Of a DNA stretch of 64,000 bases, positions 37,437-47,014 are shown piece after piece (position 1 is the stretch's first letter; every line of letters begins with the position of its first letter). The notes under the pieces are model-generated. The model did not search any database, had not been told where the DNA came from, and worked only from the letters and a program-made list of their open reading frames with translations. The position numbers and the translations under genes were made by a program. This DNA is from Planococcus sp. ISL-110. GTDB taxonomy: Bacteria; Bacillota; Bacilli; Bacillales_A; Planococcaceae. The DNA lies in assembly GCF_018613575.1 (NCBI RefSeq), contig NZ_JAGGPX010000005.1:1-64000 (forward strand), in the 5' to 3' direction.

Positions 37437-38456
37437 ATGGAAAAAGTTTCTGTTTTTGGGGCAGGAAGCTGGGGGACCGCACTGAGTTATGTACTGGCTC
37501 AAAACGGCCATGATTTATTGCTTTGGACACATCGCCAGGAACAGGCTGATGAAATCAACCAGCATACAAACAAGCGCTATTTAAAGGATGTACAACTGCC
37601 GGAAAGCCTGAAAGCGACAAGCAATCTGGCTCAGGCTGTTGAACATGGTGATATTTACGTGTTGGCTGTTCCGACAAAAGCCATCCGGGAAGTCTGTCAG
37701 GATATCAAAAAAGTCCTTGATCGGAAAATTCTGTTCGTCCACGTTTCCAAAGGGATTGAACCGGATTCCTTGAAACGGATCAGTGAAATGATCCGGGAAG
37801 AAATTCCGGAACAGTGGATTGAAGACGTCGTCGTGTTGTCTGGACCAAGCCATGCGGAAGAAGTGGTGCAGGAACATCCAACGACTGTTACAGCGGCTTG
37901 CGAGAATACTGCAGCAGCTAACCGGATCCAGGATCTGTTCATGAACCATTATTTCCGTGTCTACACGAATACGGATGTAATCGGTGTGGAGATTGGCGGC
38001 GCTTTGAAGAATATCATTGCCTTGGCTGTCGGCATCACTGACGGTTTAGGGTTTGGCGATAATGCAAAAGCCGCCATCATGACGCGCGGGCTGGCAGAGA
38101 TTGCTCGGCTTGGCGTGAAAATGGGAGCAACGCCTTTAACTTTCTCCGGGTTGACCGGAGTGGGTGATTTGATCGTGACCTGCACCAGTATTCATTCACG
38201 CAATTGGCGCGCAGGAAACATGCTAGGAAAAGGAAAATCCCTGGACGAAGTGCTGGAAGAAATGGGCATGGTTGTCGAAGGGATTCGGACCACAAAAGCG
38301 GCTTATCAATTGTCACAGGCGTATGATGTGCCTATGCCGATAACGGCGGCACTTTATTCGGTTCTCTTTGACGATGTGTCGACCGATGAAGCAGTCGGAA
38401 AGCTGATGGGGCGCATGAAAAAGAATGAAATGGAAGATTTGATCAATTTACTTTAA
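37437..38456 (+). CDS. gpsA: Glycerol-3-phosphate dehydrogenase [NAD(P)+]
   Basis: 339-aa cytosolic dehydrogenase that makes sn-glycerol 3-phosphate for phospholipid synthesis. N-terminal nucleotide motif VFGAGSWGTAL; active-site region EIGGALKNIIALAVGITDGLG with the catalytic lysine; SGLTGVGDLIVTC. It follows der by 20 bp, with AAAGGTGG as ribosome site, as in B. subtilis. Confidence 0.96.
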   Translation: MEKVSVFGAGSWGTALSYVLAQNGHDLLLWTHRQEQADEINQHTNKRYLKDVQLPESLKATSNLAQAVEHGDIYVLAVPTKAIREVCQDIKKVLDRKILFVHVSKGIEPDSLKRISEMIREEIPEQWIEDVVVLSGPSHAEEVVQEHPTTVTAACENTAAANRIQDLFMNHYFRVYTNTDVIGVEIGGALKNIIALAVGITDGLGFGDNAKAAIMTRGLAEIARLGVKMGATPLTFSGLTGVGDLIVTCTSIHSRNWRAGNMLGKGKSLDEVLEEMGMVVEGIRTTKAAYQLSQAYDVPMPITAALYSVLFDDVSTDEAVGKLMGRMKKNEMEDLINLL

Positions 38457-38464
38457 TTGTCACA

Positions 38465-38501
38465 AAAGAAGAGGGTGCTACAAGCTGCCTCTTCTTTTTT
38501 T
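38465..38501 (+). terminator. Terminator of der-gpsA
   Basis: AAAGAAGAGG pairs with CCTCTTCTTT across a 13-nt loop, then a T-run. Confidence 0.92.
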
Positions 38502-38543
38502 ATGCTATACTATTGACTGAAACACTATGAAAGGCGGGCAATT

Positions 38544-38747
38544 ATGAGTGCTTTAGATAAAATGTGGGTATCATTTGCTGGGATTGCTTTTTTGATGATT
38601 TCGATGGGTTTTATCTACTTGAGCAGATACAAACTGAAAAACGGCATCCTTAAGTTTCTTTTCGCGCTAGTTGCATACATTTTGCTGATTCTTGGATTTT
38701 TTATCATGATATTCACAGTATTCAGCGGCCCTACCGGCGGCACATGA
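38544..38747 (+). CDS. DUF2768 small membrane protein (YphE-like)
   Basis: 67-aa protein with two hydrophobic helices (about 8-28 and 37-60) joined by a basic loop (SRYKLKNG). Size, position after gpsA and layout agree with B. subtilis YphE and DUF2768. Function is unknown. It lies 1 bp before the frame of the next gene and is probably cotranscribed with it. Confidence 0.8.
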   Translation: MSALDKMWVSFAGIAFLMISMGFIYLSRYKLKNGILKFLFALVAYILLILGFFIMIFTVFSGPTGGT

Positions 38748-38757
38748 GGTGAAAAAA

Positions 38758-39468
38758 ATGAAAAAAACTTTATTATTTATGTTGCTCCTGCTGATTGTTG
38801 GATTTCTGGCTGCCTGCGGATATCCACAAAGCGAGAGAGCAGAAAACCAAATTCCCTATGAAGACCAATTGATCACTGTGCAAAATGCGGTAAATCAGTA
38901 TAGAGGTGCGTCTGGTGGACTGGTGCCGATCAAAACCCGGGATATGGATGTGGACCAATACATCAAATATCCAATCGATTTCTCGTTGATTGTTCCGGAA
39001 TATACGGCAGAAGTTCCCACAAATGCATTTGAGTCAGGCGGTATTTTTCAATACGTTCTGATGGATGTTGAAGAAAATCCGACTGTCAAACTGGTTGATT
39101 TGCAGGCGGCAGAAGCAATCAGATCTGTTAATGTGCGAAAAAGCGCTAACGGCGGACGTGCTCCAATCGCTGAAATATTGGCTGATAATGTCTATAAGTT
39201 CAACCATGAAGCAATGGGGTTCTCCGAGGAACCGACTGTTGTCAGCCCATACAGCGGAAGAAATTTGCCTATGGTGATCACTGGCAGCGGTGAGGTCTAT
39301 ATCGATTACGCAATGGACCTTTATTCTGTGCTTCAAGAGTACGAAGGAGAGTTGGAAGCTGGTCAGGATATCCGTTTCATTCTGTACGAAGATCATCCTG
39401 TTGTCCCTGCCTATTCGCTTCCTTACACAATAAATGAAGAAAACGAACCGATATTTTTAATGGAGTAA
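38758..39468 (+). CDS. yphF: Lipoprotein YphF
   Basis: 236-aa predicted lipoprotein with a signal peptide ending in the lipobox LAAC (Cys at about residue 20), so it should be anchored outside the membrane. The mature part has no domain I recognise. ATG 38758 after GAGGTGA is chosen; GTG 38749 lies within that site. In B. subtilis spoIVA lies between yphF and hbs; here hbs follows directly. Confidence 0.82.
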   Translation: MKKTLLFMLLLLIVGFLAACGYPQSERAENQIPYEDQLITVQNAVNQYRGASGGLVPIKTRDMDVDQYIKYPIDFSLIVPEYTAEVPTNAFESGGIFQYVLMDVEENPTVKLVDLQAAEAIRSVNVRKSANGGRAPIAEILADNVYKFNHEAMGFSEEPTVVSPYSGRNLPMVITGSGEVYIDYAMDLYSVLQEYEGELEAGQDIRFILYEDHPVVPAYSLPYTINEENEPIFLME

Positions 39469-39639
39469 AAACATTGATTTAACGCGTTTTAATAGAAATG
39501 ACCTCTTTTTAGAAAATTTTGTTAGTATTTGGTGGTTTTATTGAAAAAGCGGGCTGTTTGTTGTTGCTATGCGATTTTCGATGTGATACTCTTTTTACAG
39601 GATTGATGGTTGCATCCCCTTTGAGAGGAGGTGAATAGC

Positions 39640-39912
39640 ATGAACAAAACAGAATTAGTGAACTCTGTTGCTGAAGCAGCTGAACTTTCTCGTAAAGATG
39701 CTGCCAAAGCAGTTGACGCTGCATTTGAGACGATTCAAGACGCTCTAACTAAAGGTGAAAAAGTACAGTTAATCGGTTTCGGTAACTTTGAAGTACGCGA
39801 ACGCGCGGCCCGCAAAGGACGTAACCCACAAACTGGTGCTGAAATCGAAATCGCTGCAAGCAAAGTTCCTGCCTTTAAGCCAGGTAAAGCACTTAAAGAC
39901 GCAGTGAAGTAA
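39640..39912 (+). CDS. hbs: Histone-like DNA-binding protein HU
   Basis: 90-aa HU subunit, the main nucleoid-bending protein. [21 protein letters not shown] at the N-terminus and the DNA-contacting arm [21 protein letters not shown] are canonical. ATG 39640 after the very strong AGAGGAGGTGA is the start; the in-frame GTG at 39631 is part of that site. A 170-bp leader precedes it. Confidence 0.97.
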   Translation: MNKTELVNSVAEAAELSRKDAAKAVDAAFETIQDALTKGEKVQLIGFGNFEVRERAARKGRNPQTGAEIEIAASKVPAFKPGKALKDAVK

Positions 39913-39933
39913 GATTTAGCCTCTGTACATAGG

Positions 39934-39977
39934 ATGACTTTTGCGAGACACAATCTTGCAAAAGTCATTCTTTTTTT
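39934..39977 (+). terminator. Terminator of hbs
   Basis: ATGACTTTTGC pairs perfectly with GCAAAAGTCAT across a 13-nt loop, followed by TC and seven T. Confidence 0.94.
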
Positions 39978-40025
39978 GAGCCAACAATTTTGCGAAACAC
40001 CTGTGCGTATGCTACGATTCATGAG

Positions 40026-40150
40026 AGAAAAGCGGAAGCGATTGAGCAAAATCCGATGGGCATAAGACAGGCTGCCGAAGTGGCATTCTTTGCCACACAG
40101 GCGGAGTGGCTTATGATCCCGAGGGGTTGATCGCTGAAGCTGTGAATGAA
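40026..40150 (-). repeat. Palindromic repeat type A copy between hbs and folE
   Basis: The palindrome 40037-40135 is in minus orientation. Its stems read AGCGAT/ATCGCT, GGG..CATAAG/CTTATG..CCC, GCC/GGC and GTGGC/GCCAC. The outer stem differs from the array arms AGCGCC/GGCGCT on both sides, keeping pairing. GCTTCCGCTTTTCTC follows, as in the units at 1-525. The rest of the 339-bp hbs-folE gap shows nothing else recognisable beyond the folE ribosome site. Confidence 0.85.
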
Positions 40151-40251
40151 AAAGTAAGCGCATTACATAAAAACCCTGAATCATAAAAAACTACCGGTAG
40201 CCATCCTGCTGCCAAAAAATAACCGATTCGTCTTCAACAGGAGGAAGCAGA

Positions 40252-40836
40252 ATGATAGATGTGAAAACACACAAAGTAGACCTTGATAAGATAGAAAAAG
40301 CTGTCTCGATGATTTTAGAGGCGGTTGGGGAAGACGTAAACCGAGAAGGATTGAAGGATACGCCTAAAAGGGTAGCTAAGATGTATGCCGAAGTATTTTC
40401 CGGATTGAAGGAAGATCCAAAAGAATATTTTAAAACTGTTTTTCATGAAGGACATGAAGAATTAGTGCTCGTCAAAGATATTCCTTTCTACTCGATGTGC
40501 GAACATCACCTCGTTCCATTTTTCGGAAAGGCGCATATCGCCTATATTCCTCGCGACGGAATCGTTACAGGATTAAGCAAGTTGGCTCGTTCTGTAGAAA
40601 CGGTCGCTAAACGGCCACAACTTCAGGAACGCATCACTTCGACGATTGCAGATTCGCTGATGGAAACATTAAATCCGCATGGTGTCTACGTCATGATTGA
40701 AGCGGAACATATGTGCATGACCATGAGAGGCATCAAGAAGCCAGGTTCCAAAACGGTGACAGCTGTTTCACGCGGAATTCTCGAAACAGACGACATCAAG
40801 CGTTCGGAAGTAATCACATACATCAATATGGACTAA
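40252..40836 (+). CDS. folE: GTP cyclohydrolase I FolE
   Basis: 194-aa enzyme converting GTP to dihydroneopterin triphosphate, the first step of folate synthesis. Zinc ligands are seen in [14 protein letters not shown] (C83, H86) and in EHMCMTMRG (Cys near 155). [21 protein letters not shown] is typical. AGGAGGAAG precedes the ATG. With mtrB it forms the same pair as B. subtilis mtrA-mtrB. Confidence 0.96.
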   Translation: MIDVKTHKVDLDKIEKAVSMILEAVGEDVNREGLKDTPKRVAKMYAEVFSGLKEDPKEYFKTVFHEGHEELVLVKDIPFYSMCEHHLVPFFGKAHIAYIPRDGIVTGLSKLARSVETVAKRPQLQERITSTIADSLMETLNPHGVYVMIEAEHMCMTMRGIKKPGSKTVTAVSRGILETDDIKRSEVITYINMD

Positions 40837-40857
40837 TACGGAAAAGTAGGTGTGAAA

Positions 40858-41079
40858 ATGGCTCAGACAGAATACATTGTTATTCGTGCACAAGAAGATG
40901 GCGTGAACGTAATAGGGTTAACTCGTGGCAACGACACAAAATTTCACCATACTGAAAAATTGGATAAAGGCGAAGTGATGATTGCTCAATTTACCGAGCA
41001 CACTTCAGCCATGAAAATCCGCGGAAAAGCGGAAATTCATTCTGCCCACGGTATCGTTGAAAGCGACGCTAAAAAATAA
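40858..41079 (+). CDS. mtrB: Tryptophan RNA-binding attenuator protein TRAP
   Basis: 73-aa subunit of the 11-mer ring that binds tryptophan and GAG/UAG repeats in trp leader [43 protein letters not shown]-type sequence covers the tryptophan pocket and the KKR-like RNA-binding residues. ATG 40858 follows AGGTG. No trp operon is in the window although the aro genes are; its targets must lie elsewhere. Confidence 0.95.
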   Translation: MAQTEYIVIRAQEDGVNVIGLTRGNDTKFHHTEKLDKGEVMIAQFTEHTSAMKIRGKAEIHSAHGIVESDAKK

Positions 41080-41156
41080 ACGATATTGGATGAAGGCTAG
41101 GCTTTGCCTGTGATATACTATTGTAGTATGGCTAAATCATGAATGGAGCAAGCAGT

Positions 41157-41933
41157 ATGAAGGGACATCAAATACAATCGAAAATTATATCCATGGAAAT
41201 CGAGGTCTTGAATGCTGTGCAACAGCGGACCTTGGCCCAATTTACAGAAGGTCCATCCGTCAAAGAGTCCCGTTTGTTTTTTTTGTTATTGCCTTTTTTC
41301 GACGGGAAAAACTGGTCGGTGGAAATTGAGTCTTCTGCAAAAACGGTTTCCATCGTCTATGCCGCTTTGCATGCCCATGATCAAATAAAAGAAGACATAC
41401 CCATCATCAAAGAGCAACAGCTGACTGTATTGGCTGGAGATTTATACAGTGGGATCTATTATCAGATGCTGGTCAACTCCAAGAATATCGCCATGGTCCA
41501 GCAATTGGCATCAGCAATTATTCAAGTGAGCGAAAAGAAGACTTCTTTTTTTGAGGAAGCAATCCGGCCTTTAGAAGCAATAGAAGAAGCGATTACCACT
41601 ATCGAAACTGAATTATTACTGTCATTTTATAGGTTCTATGGCTTTTCTGAATACACATCACTCGCGGAACAGGCATTGCTTTATTTACGCTACGCCGATG
41701 AGCTGAAGAATTTGCAATCTAAAAATTATACGCATTTCCTGCATGAGCTGAATTCAAACCTTGTTCATGAAATCTATACGGAACATTGGTTATTGGAAAA
41801 AATGGATAGCCTGCATGGACGGATTTTGGCGTCCATTGCCGAACTTTCACTAGATTATGAACTGGCACAATTTTTGCTCCAACAAATAACCCCGCACCAG
41901 CATAGAGCTGAGCAGCTGACCCGAGAAGGATGA
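41157..41933 (+). CDS. hepS: Heptaprenyl diphosphate synthase component I HepS
   Basis: 258-aa non-catalytic small subunit that pairs with HepT to set the C35 chain length of the menaquinone tail. It belongs to the HEPPP_synt_1 family, recognisable from [13 protein letters not shown] and the helical pattern. ATG 41157 follows GGAG with 9-nt spacing. An ATACTA-TTG-TAGTAT palindrome overlaps the likely TATACT -10 at 41114-41119. Its end overlaps the next frame. Confidence 0.9.
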   Translation: MKGHQIQSKIISMEIEVLNAVQQRTLAQFTEGPSVKESRLFFLLLPFFDGKNWSVEIESSAKTVSIVYAALHAHDQIKEDIPIIKEQQLTVLAGDLYSGIYYQMLVNSKNIAMVQQLASAIIQVSEKKTSFFEEAIRPLEAIEEAITTIETELLLSFYRFYGFSEYTSLAEQALLYLRYADELKNLQSKNYTHFLHELNSNLVHEIYTEHWLLEKMDSLHGRILASIAELSLDYELAQFLLQQITPHQHRAEQLTREG

Positions 41934-41938
41934 CTGAT

Positions 41939-42643
41939 ATGCCTAAAACGAAAGAACAAAAAGTCCACGAAGTATTTGAAAAAATATCCGAGAACTATGA
42001 TCAGATGAATTCGGTCATCAGCTTCCAGCAGCACAATAAATGGCGTGAAGATACAATGCACAAGATGCAGGTCCCTAAAGGGGCTGCCGCTATTGATGTT
42101 TGCTGCGGAACCGCTGATTGGACCATTGCACTCGGAAAAGCTGTCGGCGAAACCGGACAGGTTGTCGGACTCGACTTCAGCCAGAATATGCTGAATGTCG
42201 GACACGAAAAAACCAAGGATATGCCCCAGATCAAGTTGATCCAGGGAAATGCCATGTCATTGCCGTATCCCGATAACTCTTTTGATTTTGCAACAATCGG
42301 CTTTGGTTTGCGCAACGTACCTGATTATCGCCAAGTCCTTTCTGAAATGCATCGCGTATTGAAGCCAGGTGGAATGATCGCCTGTCTGGAAACGTCACAG
42401 CCGGAAAATATTGTTTTCAAACCATTCTTCAGAATGTATTTCCGTTTCATCATGCCGGCCTTCGGTAAGCTATTCGCTAAAAGCTACAAAGAGTACTCAT
42501 GGCTTCAGGAATCGGCTAAATCATTCCCAGGCATGAAACAGCTGGCGAAGCTGTTCACGGAAGTCGGATTCGAGAAAGTGAAATACAAGCCCTATACAGG
42601 AGGCGCCGCAGCCCTCCATCTGGGAATAAAAAAAGTAAATTAG
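41939..42643 (+). CDS. menG: Demethylmenaquinone methyltransferase MenG (UbiE family)
   Basis: 234-aa SAM-dependent methyltransferase for the last step of menaquinone synthesis. SAM-binding motif I is [14 protein letters not shown], with [11 protein letters not shown] and the family motif [10 protein letters not shown]. The start is ATG 41939 after GAAGGA; an in-frame ATG at 41930 overlaps the hepS stop. It lies between hepS and hepT as in B. subtilis. Confidence 0.95.
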   Translation: MPKTKEQKVHEVFEKISENYDQMNSVISFQQHNKWREDTMHKMQVPKGAAAIDVCCGTADWTIALGKAVGETGQVVGLDFSQNMLNVGHEKTKDMPQIKLIQGNAMSLPYPDNSFDFATIGFGLRNVPDYRQVLSEMHRVLKPGGMIACLETSQPENIVFKPFFRMYFRFIMPAFGKLFAKSYKEYSWLQESAKSFPGMKQLAKLFTEVGFEKVKYKPYTGGAAALHLGIKKVN

Positions 42644-42660
42644 CGGGAGAAGGATTTTAA

Positions 42661-43635
42661 GTGGAAAAGATGAAGTTGAAATTGCTCTATTCCGACCTTA
42701 GACCGGAACTGGAAATGATCGAGAAGGAATTGGAACAGGCAGTGGATTCGCAATCTCTCCTTTTAAATGATGCATCTCTTCATTTATTACAGGCCGGAGG
42801 GAAAAGAATCCGACCTGTTTTTGTTTTGCTTGCAGGAAAGTTTGGCGATTATAACATCGATGTTATGAAACGTGTGGCTGTTCCGCTTGAACTGATCCAT
42901 ATGGCTTCATTGGTTCATGATGACGTCATTGATGACTCGGAAATCCGCAGAGGCCGACCGACTGTCAAAGCACAATGGAACAACAGTGTGGCGATGTATA
43001 CCGGCGATTTTATATTGGCGCGAGCGCTGGAACAGATCACTGAAATTGAATCACCGCGGGTTCACGAAATCTTATCAAAAACCTTGATTGAGGTGTGCCG
43101 AGGCGAAATTATTCAAATAAAAGACAAATACAAGCTAGATCAGAATTTACGGGATTATTTCCGGCGCATCAAACGGAAGACGGCATTGCTGATTTCCTCG
43201 AGTTGTGAATTGGGTGCGCTTGTTTCCGGAACTGATGAGAAGACGGCTGCACATTTACGCCGCTTCGGCTATTTTATCGGTATGTCATTCCAGATTATTG
43301 ACGACATCCTTGATTTTACTTCCACGGATGAAGAGTTAGGTAAACCGGCAGGCAGCGATTTTATCCAAGGGAATATTACTTTGCCCATTTTATGTGCACG
43401 AAAAGACCCTGAAATCTATGCCATGCTGAAGGCCAATTTAAACAGGAAACTGTCCAATGAAGAACGCTTGATGGTTGTCCGTACAATCCGCAACAGTTCT
43501 GCCATTGACGAAGCGAAAGTGGTAAGCGAGCGCTACCTGGAAAAAGCCTTACGCGAACTTTCCTTCCTGCCAAAAGGGCAAGCGGTGAAAACGATGCGCA
43601 AAATCGCATTCTTTATCGGCAAGCGTAATTTTTAA
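42661..43635 (+). CDS. hepT: Heptaprenyl diphosphate synthase component II HepT
   Basis: 324-aa catalytic trans-prenyltransferase with both aspartate-rich motifs: DDVIDD (first) and DDILD (second), plus GGKRIRP near the N-terminus. It elongates farnesyl diphosphate to the C35 chain. GTG 42661 is the likely start, 8 nt after AGAAGGA; ATG 42670 is possible. Confidence 0.95.
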   Translation: MEKMKLKLLYSDLRPELEMIEKELEQAVDSQSLLLNDASLHLLQAGGKRIRPVFVLLAGKFGDYNIDVMKRVAVPLELIHMASLVHDDVIDDSEIRRGRPTVKAQWNNSVAMYTGDFILARALEQITEIESPRVHEILSKTLIEVCRGEIIQIKDKYKLDQNLRDYFRRIKRKTALLISSSCELGALVSGTDEKTAAHLRRFGYFIGMSFQIIDDILDFTSTDEELGKPAGSDFIQGNITLPILCARKDPEIYAMLKANLNRKLSNEERLMVVRTIRNSSAIDEAKVVSERYLEKALRELSFLPKGQAVKTMRKIAFFIGKRNF

Positions 43636-43643
43636 GTTGGCAG

Positions 43644-43671
43644 TTGACAAATGATGCGACAATGATAGTAT
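43644..43671 (+). promoter_or_regulatory. Predicted promoter of ndk
   Basis: A perfect TTGACA at 43644-43649 and TAGTAT at 43666-43671 are separated by 16 bp; TGA directly before the -10 gives an extended element. Confidence 0.65.
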
Positions 43672-43720
43672 TTTTTAAGGTGGGCAAAAAGCCCGAGCTT
43701 TTAATAGAGGAGTGTTTACA

Positions 43721-44167
43721 ATGGAAAAAACATTTTTAATGGTTAAACCAGATGGCGTTCAACGCAACGTAATCGGAGAAATCGTCGCACGTTTCGAGAA
43801 AAAAGGATATCATTTAGCAGGTGCTAAATTGATGCAGATTCCTACTGAATTGGCTGAAGAGCATTACGGCGAACACAAAGAGCGCCCATTCTTCGGTGAA
43901 TTGGTTGAATTCATCACTTCAAGCCCTGTATTCGCAATGGTTTGGGAAGGCGAAAACGTTATTTTGACTGCGCGTCAAATGATGGGCGCTACAAACCCTA
44001 AAGATGCAGCTCCAGGAACTATCCGCGGCGACTTCGCAGTCACTGTCGGTAAAAACATGATTCACGGATCGGATTCTGCTGAAAGCGCAGAACGCGAAAT
44101 CGGCCTATTTTTCAAAGAAGAAGAATTGGTATCATACGAAAAAACAATGAACAGCTGGGTTAACTAA
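43721..44167 (+). CDS. ndk: Nucleoside diphosphate kinase
   Basis: 148-aa enzyme that balances nucleoside triphosphates. The phospho-histidine lies in KNMIHGSDS, and [17 protein letters not shown] is the typical N-terminus. ATG 43721 follows GAGGAG. It has its own promoter and double terminator. cheR, next to ndk in B. subtilis, is absent. Confidence 0.96.
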   Translation: MEKTFLMVKPDGVQRNVIGEIVARFEKKGYHLAGAKLMQIPTELAEEHYGEHKERPFFGELVEFITSSPVFAMVWEGENVILTARQMMGATNPKDAAPGTIRGDFAVTVGKNMIHGSDSAESAEREIGLFFKEEELVSYEKTMNSWVN

Positions 44168-44178
44168 CCCACCCTGTG

Positions 44179-44239
44179 AAAAAGCAGCCCAGCTGCTTTT
44201 TTTGTTATCGAGCCGTCCCGATTGTGGGGCGGCTTTTTT
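44179..44239 (+). terminator. Tandem terminators of ndk
   Basis: First hairpin AAAAAGCAGC/GCTGCTTTTT at 44179-44203, then AGCCGTCCC/GGGGCGGCT at 44211-44234 with six T. Two successive intrinsic terminators separate ndk from the aro operon. Confidence 0.9.
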
Positions 44240-44382
44240 CATTGGAAATGAACAATTTATGAAGTGAGTTATTCTCAATTGATTGAAGTTTCACTTTATC
44301 TGAATTTCATATAGAATTGAAGAAATGCCTTATGGTATAGTGGTACATAAATACTTTAGCACGTTGAAGGGAGAAAGCGTAA

Positions 44383-45555
44383 ATGCGTTATTTAACAGCA
44401 GGAGAATCACACGGTCCGCAATTGACTGCCATCATAGAGGGGTTGCCGGCGCAATTGCCTTTGACGGCAGAATTGGTTAATAAAGAGTTGAAAAGACGCC
44501 AAGGCGGACATGGCCGCGGAAGACGGATGCAGATCGAGAAAGATACGGTTGAAATCGTTTCTGGCGTTCGGCATGGCAAGACACTCGGTTCTCCTGTCGC
44601 TTTAGTCGTCACTAATGACGATTGGAAACACTGGACTTCCATTATGGGCATCGAACCGATCGAAGATACAGAAGAAGTAAAGCGCCAACTTTCACGCCCT
44701 CGCCCCGGACATGCCGACTTGAACGGCGGCATTAAATATGGCCATCGGGATCTTAGAAACGTACTGGAGCGGTCTTCAGCGCGCGAAACGACGGTGCGTG
44801 TGGCAGTTGGCGCAGTTGCAAAGCAATTGCTTGCTGAATTGGGCATCAAAATCGTTTCCCATGTGACCGAAATCGGTGGCATCAAAGTAAACCCTGAAAG
44901 CTACCTTGGAAAGTCAGCTGATGAAATTCGTGAAATCGTTGAAAACGATGCAGTTTATTGTGCGGATCCATCTGTTACAAAGCAAATGACGGATTTGATT
45001 GATCAAACGAAAAAAAATGGAGATTCTATCGGCGGGACAGTGGAAGTGATTGTGGAAGGCATGCCTGCAGGAATCGGCAGCTATGTCCATTATGATCGGA
45101 AATTGGATGCCAAACTGGCAGCAGCAATCATGAGCATCAATGCCTTCAAAGGTGTGGAATTCGGCTTAGGATTCGAAATGGCCAGAAAACCCGGCAGTGA
45201 AGTCCATGATGAAATTCTTTGGGATGAAGAAAACGGCTATACACGCAAAACCAACAACCTTGGTGGATTCGAAGGCGGAATGACAACGGGGATGCCAATT
45301 ATTGTAAGAGGTGTAATGAAGCCGATTCCTACCTTATATAAGCCACTCAAAAGTGTGGACATCGAAACAAAAGAACCCTTCCAGGCGAGCATTGAGCGCT
45401 CTGACAGCTGTGCAGTTCCAGCCGCTTCGATTGTGGCTGAGCATGTAGTGGCTTGGGAAGTGGCAAACGCGCTACTGGATCAGTTTGATGCAGATCAAAT
45501 GCCGCGCTTGGTAGATAACCTGAAGAACTATATGAAGTACGCGAAGGAGTTTTAA
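44383..45555 (+). CDS. aroC: Chorismate synthase
   Basis: 390-aa FMN-dependent enzyme producing chorismate from [47 protein letters not shown] and the later [16 protein letters not shown] signature are intact. An extended -10 (TGGTATAGT) ends about 48 bp before the ATG. It heads the aroC-aroB-aroH-tyrA-aroA operon; B. subtilis calls it aroF. Confidence 0.97.
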   Translation: MRYLTAGESHGPQLTAIIEGLPAQLPLTAELVNKELKRRQGGHGRGRRMQIEKDTVEIVSGVRHGKTLGSPVALVVTNDDWKHWTSIMGIEPIEDTEEVKRQLSRPRPGHADLNGGIKYGHRDLRNVLERSSARETTVRVAVGAVAKQLLAELGIKIVSHVTEIGGIKVNPESYLGKSADEIREIVENDAVYCADPSVTKQMTDLIDQTKKNGDSIGGTVEVIVEGMPAGIGSYVHYDRKLDAKLAAAIMSINAFKGVEFGLGFEMARKPGSEVHDEILWDEENGYTRKTNNLGGFEGGMTTGMPIIVRGVMKPIPTLYKPLKSVDIETKEPFQASIERSDSCAVPAASIVAEHVVAWEVANALLDQFDADQMPRLVDNLKNYMKYAKEF

Positions 45556-45557
45556 GC

Positions 45558-46631
45558 ATGAAGCAATTGCGGGTCGAAGCTGATCATCCATATACAGTTC
45601 ATATTGGTGCCGGTGCATTCGATTTGTTTGCTGATGTTTACCGCTCCCTGCTGGATGCAGCAGACAGGATTGTGGTCATTGCAGATGAGCAGGTAGCGGC
45701 ACTTCATTTGCCGTACTTATTGGATTTTTTGACTGACTGGGAAGTCCATGTGTTGACGATTCCTGCTGGGGAAAGCGCGAAATCTGTGGAAACCTTTATG
45801 GCATGCCACAGTTTTCTGCTATCCGAAAACTGTTCGAGAGATTCCTTGCTGTTGGCTTTTGGCGGTGGGGCTACAGGAGATGTAGCGGGATTTGTCGCTT
45901 CAACTTTCATGCGCGGAATTCCGTTCGTCCAGCTTCCGACCACCATTTTAGCTCATGACAGTGCAGTCGGGGGAAAAACCGCTATCAACCATGAATTGGG
46001 AAAAAATATGATCGGCACCTTTTACCAGCCACAAGCTGTTTTATATGACAGCAAGCTGCTGGCCACTTTGCCGCCGGGAGAAGTTCGTTCCGGTATGGCT
46101 GAAGTGATCAAACACGCCTTTATATCCAATGAAGAATGGCTGGAGGAACTATTGGCCATCCATGACTTTTCAGTGATGACAGAAGAAGACCTGAACCGCC
46201 ATTTGGAAAAAGGCATTGCTGTCAAAGCGGCGATCGTCGAAGAAGACGAATTCGAAGGCGGCGTGAGGAAATATTTGAATTTTGGCCATACCTTGGCGCA
46301 CGCACTAGAGGGGCATCTCGGCTATGGAAAAATTACTCATGGTGAAGCTGTTGTGCTTGGCATGTCTTATGCCCTGCTATTATCCGAACACGAAAAACTG
46401 GATAGATTTATTGAATGGTCCAGCGCCAATGGATACCCGCTTCATGTATTGCAGGAAATTCAATTTGAAGCCTTATTGCCTTATATGAAAAAAGATAAAA
46501 AATCATCACGAGGAGCGCTGAATTTCGTTTTGCTCGAACGGACAGGAATGCCGTTTGTCGAAAAGGTAGAAGAGCAGCATGCAAGTGAAGCATACGAAAA
46601 ATTAGTTTTACAGATAGGAGAAGTGATTTGA
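45558..46631 (+). CDS. aroB: 3-dehydroquinate synthase
   Basis: 357-aa NAD-dependent zinc or cobalt enzyme forming 3-dehydroquinate from DAHP. NAD-binding and active-site motifs: LAFGGGATGDVAGFVAS, TTILAHDSAVGGKTAINHELGKN and the metal-binding NFGHTLAHALE and THGEAV. It starts 2 bp after the aroC stop and overlaps aroH. Confidence 0.96.
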   Translation: MKQLRVEADHPYTVHIGAGAFDLFADVYRSLLDAADRIVVIADEQVAALHLPYLLDFLTDWEVHVLTIPAGESAKSVETFMACHSFLLSENCSRDSLLLAFGGGATGDVAGFVASTFMRGIPFVQLPTTILAHDSAVGGKTAINHELGKNMIGTFYQPQAVLYDSKLLATLPPGEVRSGMAEVIKHAFISNEEWLEELLAIHDFSVMTEEDLNRHLEKGIAVKAAIVEEDEFEGGVRKYLNFGHTLAHALEGHLGYGKITHGEAVVLGMSYALLLSEHEKLDRFIEWSSANGYPLHVLQEIQFEALLPYMKKDKKSSRGALNFVLLERTGMPFVEKVEEQHASEAYEKLVLQIGEVI

Positions 46632-47014
46632 TGATACGCGGTGTAAGAGGTGCAATTACGGTTTCTGCAGATCAGCCGGATGAGATTCTGAAGGAAACAA
46701 AGCGGTTGGTATTGGAAATGGCCAAAGAAAATGAAATCGAGCCGGACCATGTCGCATCTGTCATCATCTCGACGACAACAGACATTTCATCCACTTTTCC
46801 AGCGAAAGCCGTTCGGACAATCGAGGAATGGACTTATGTGCCAGTCATGTGCACGCATGAAATGGATGTTCCCGGCAGTATGCCGTTATGCATCCGTGTC
46901 ATGATGCACGTCAATACCGAGCTAAGCCAGCAGGAGATCCATCATGTTTATTTAAATGAAGCTATAAAGCTGCGTCCGGACCTGACAGCTAGAAGCCAGG
47001 TGAGTTCGACGTGA
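46628..47014 (+). CDS. aroH: Chorismate mutase AroH
   Basis: 128-aa monofunctional mutase of the trimeric AroH type, converting chorismate to prephenate. MMIRGVRGAITV and TDISSTFPAKAVR match B. subtilis AroH. TTG 46628 is favoured since it gives the family MMIRG start and good spacing to AGGAG; ATG 46631 is possible. The trp operon and hisC that follow it in B. subtilis are missing. Confidence 0.93.
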   Translation: MMIRGVRGAITVSADQPDEILKETKRLVLEMAKENEIEPDHVASVIISTTTDISSTFPAKAVRTIEEWTYVPVMCTHEMDVPGSMPLCIRVMMHVNTELSQQEIHHVYLNEAIKLRPDLTARSQVSST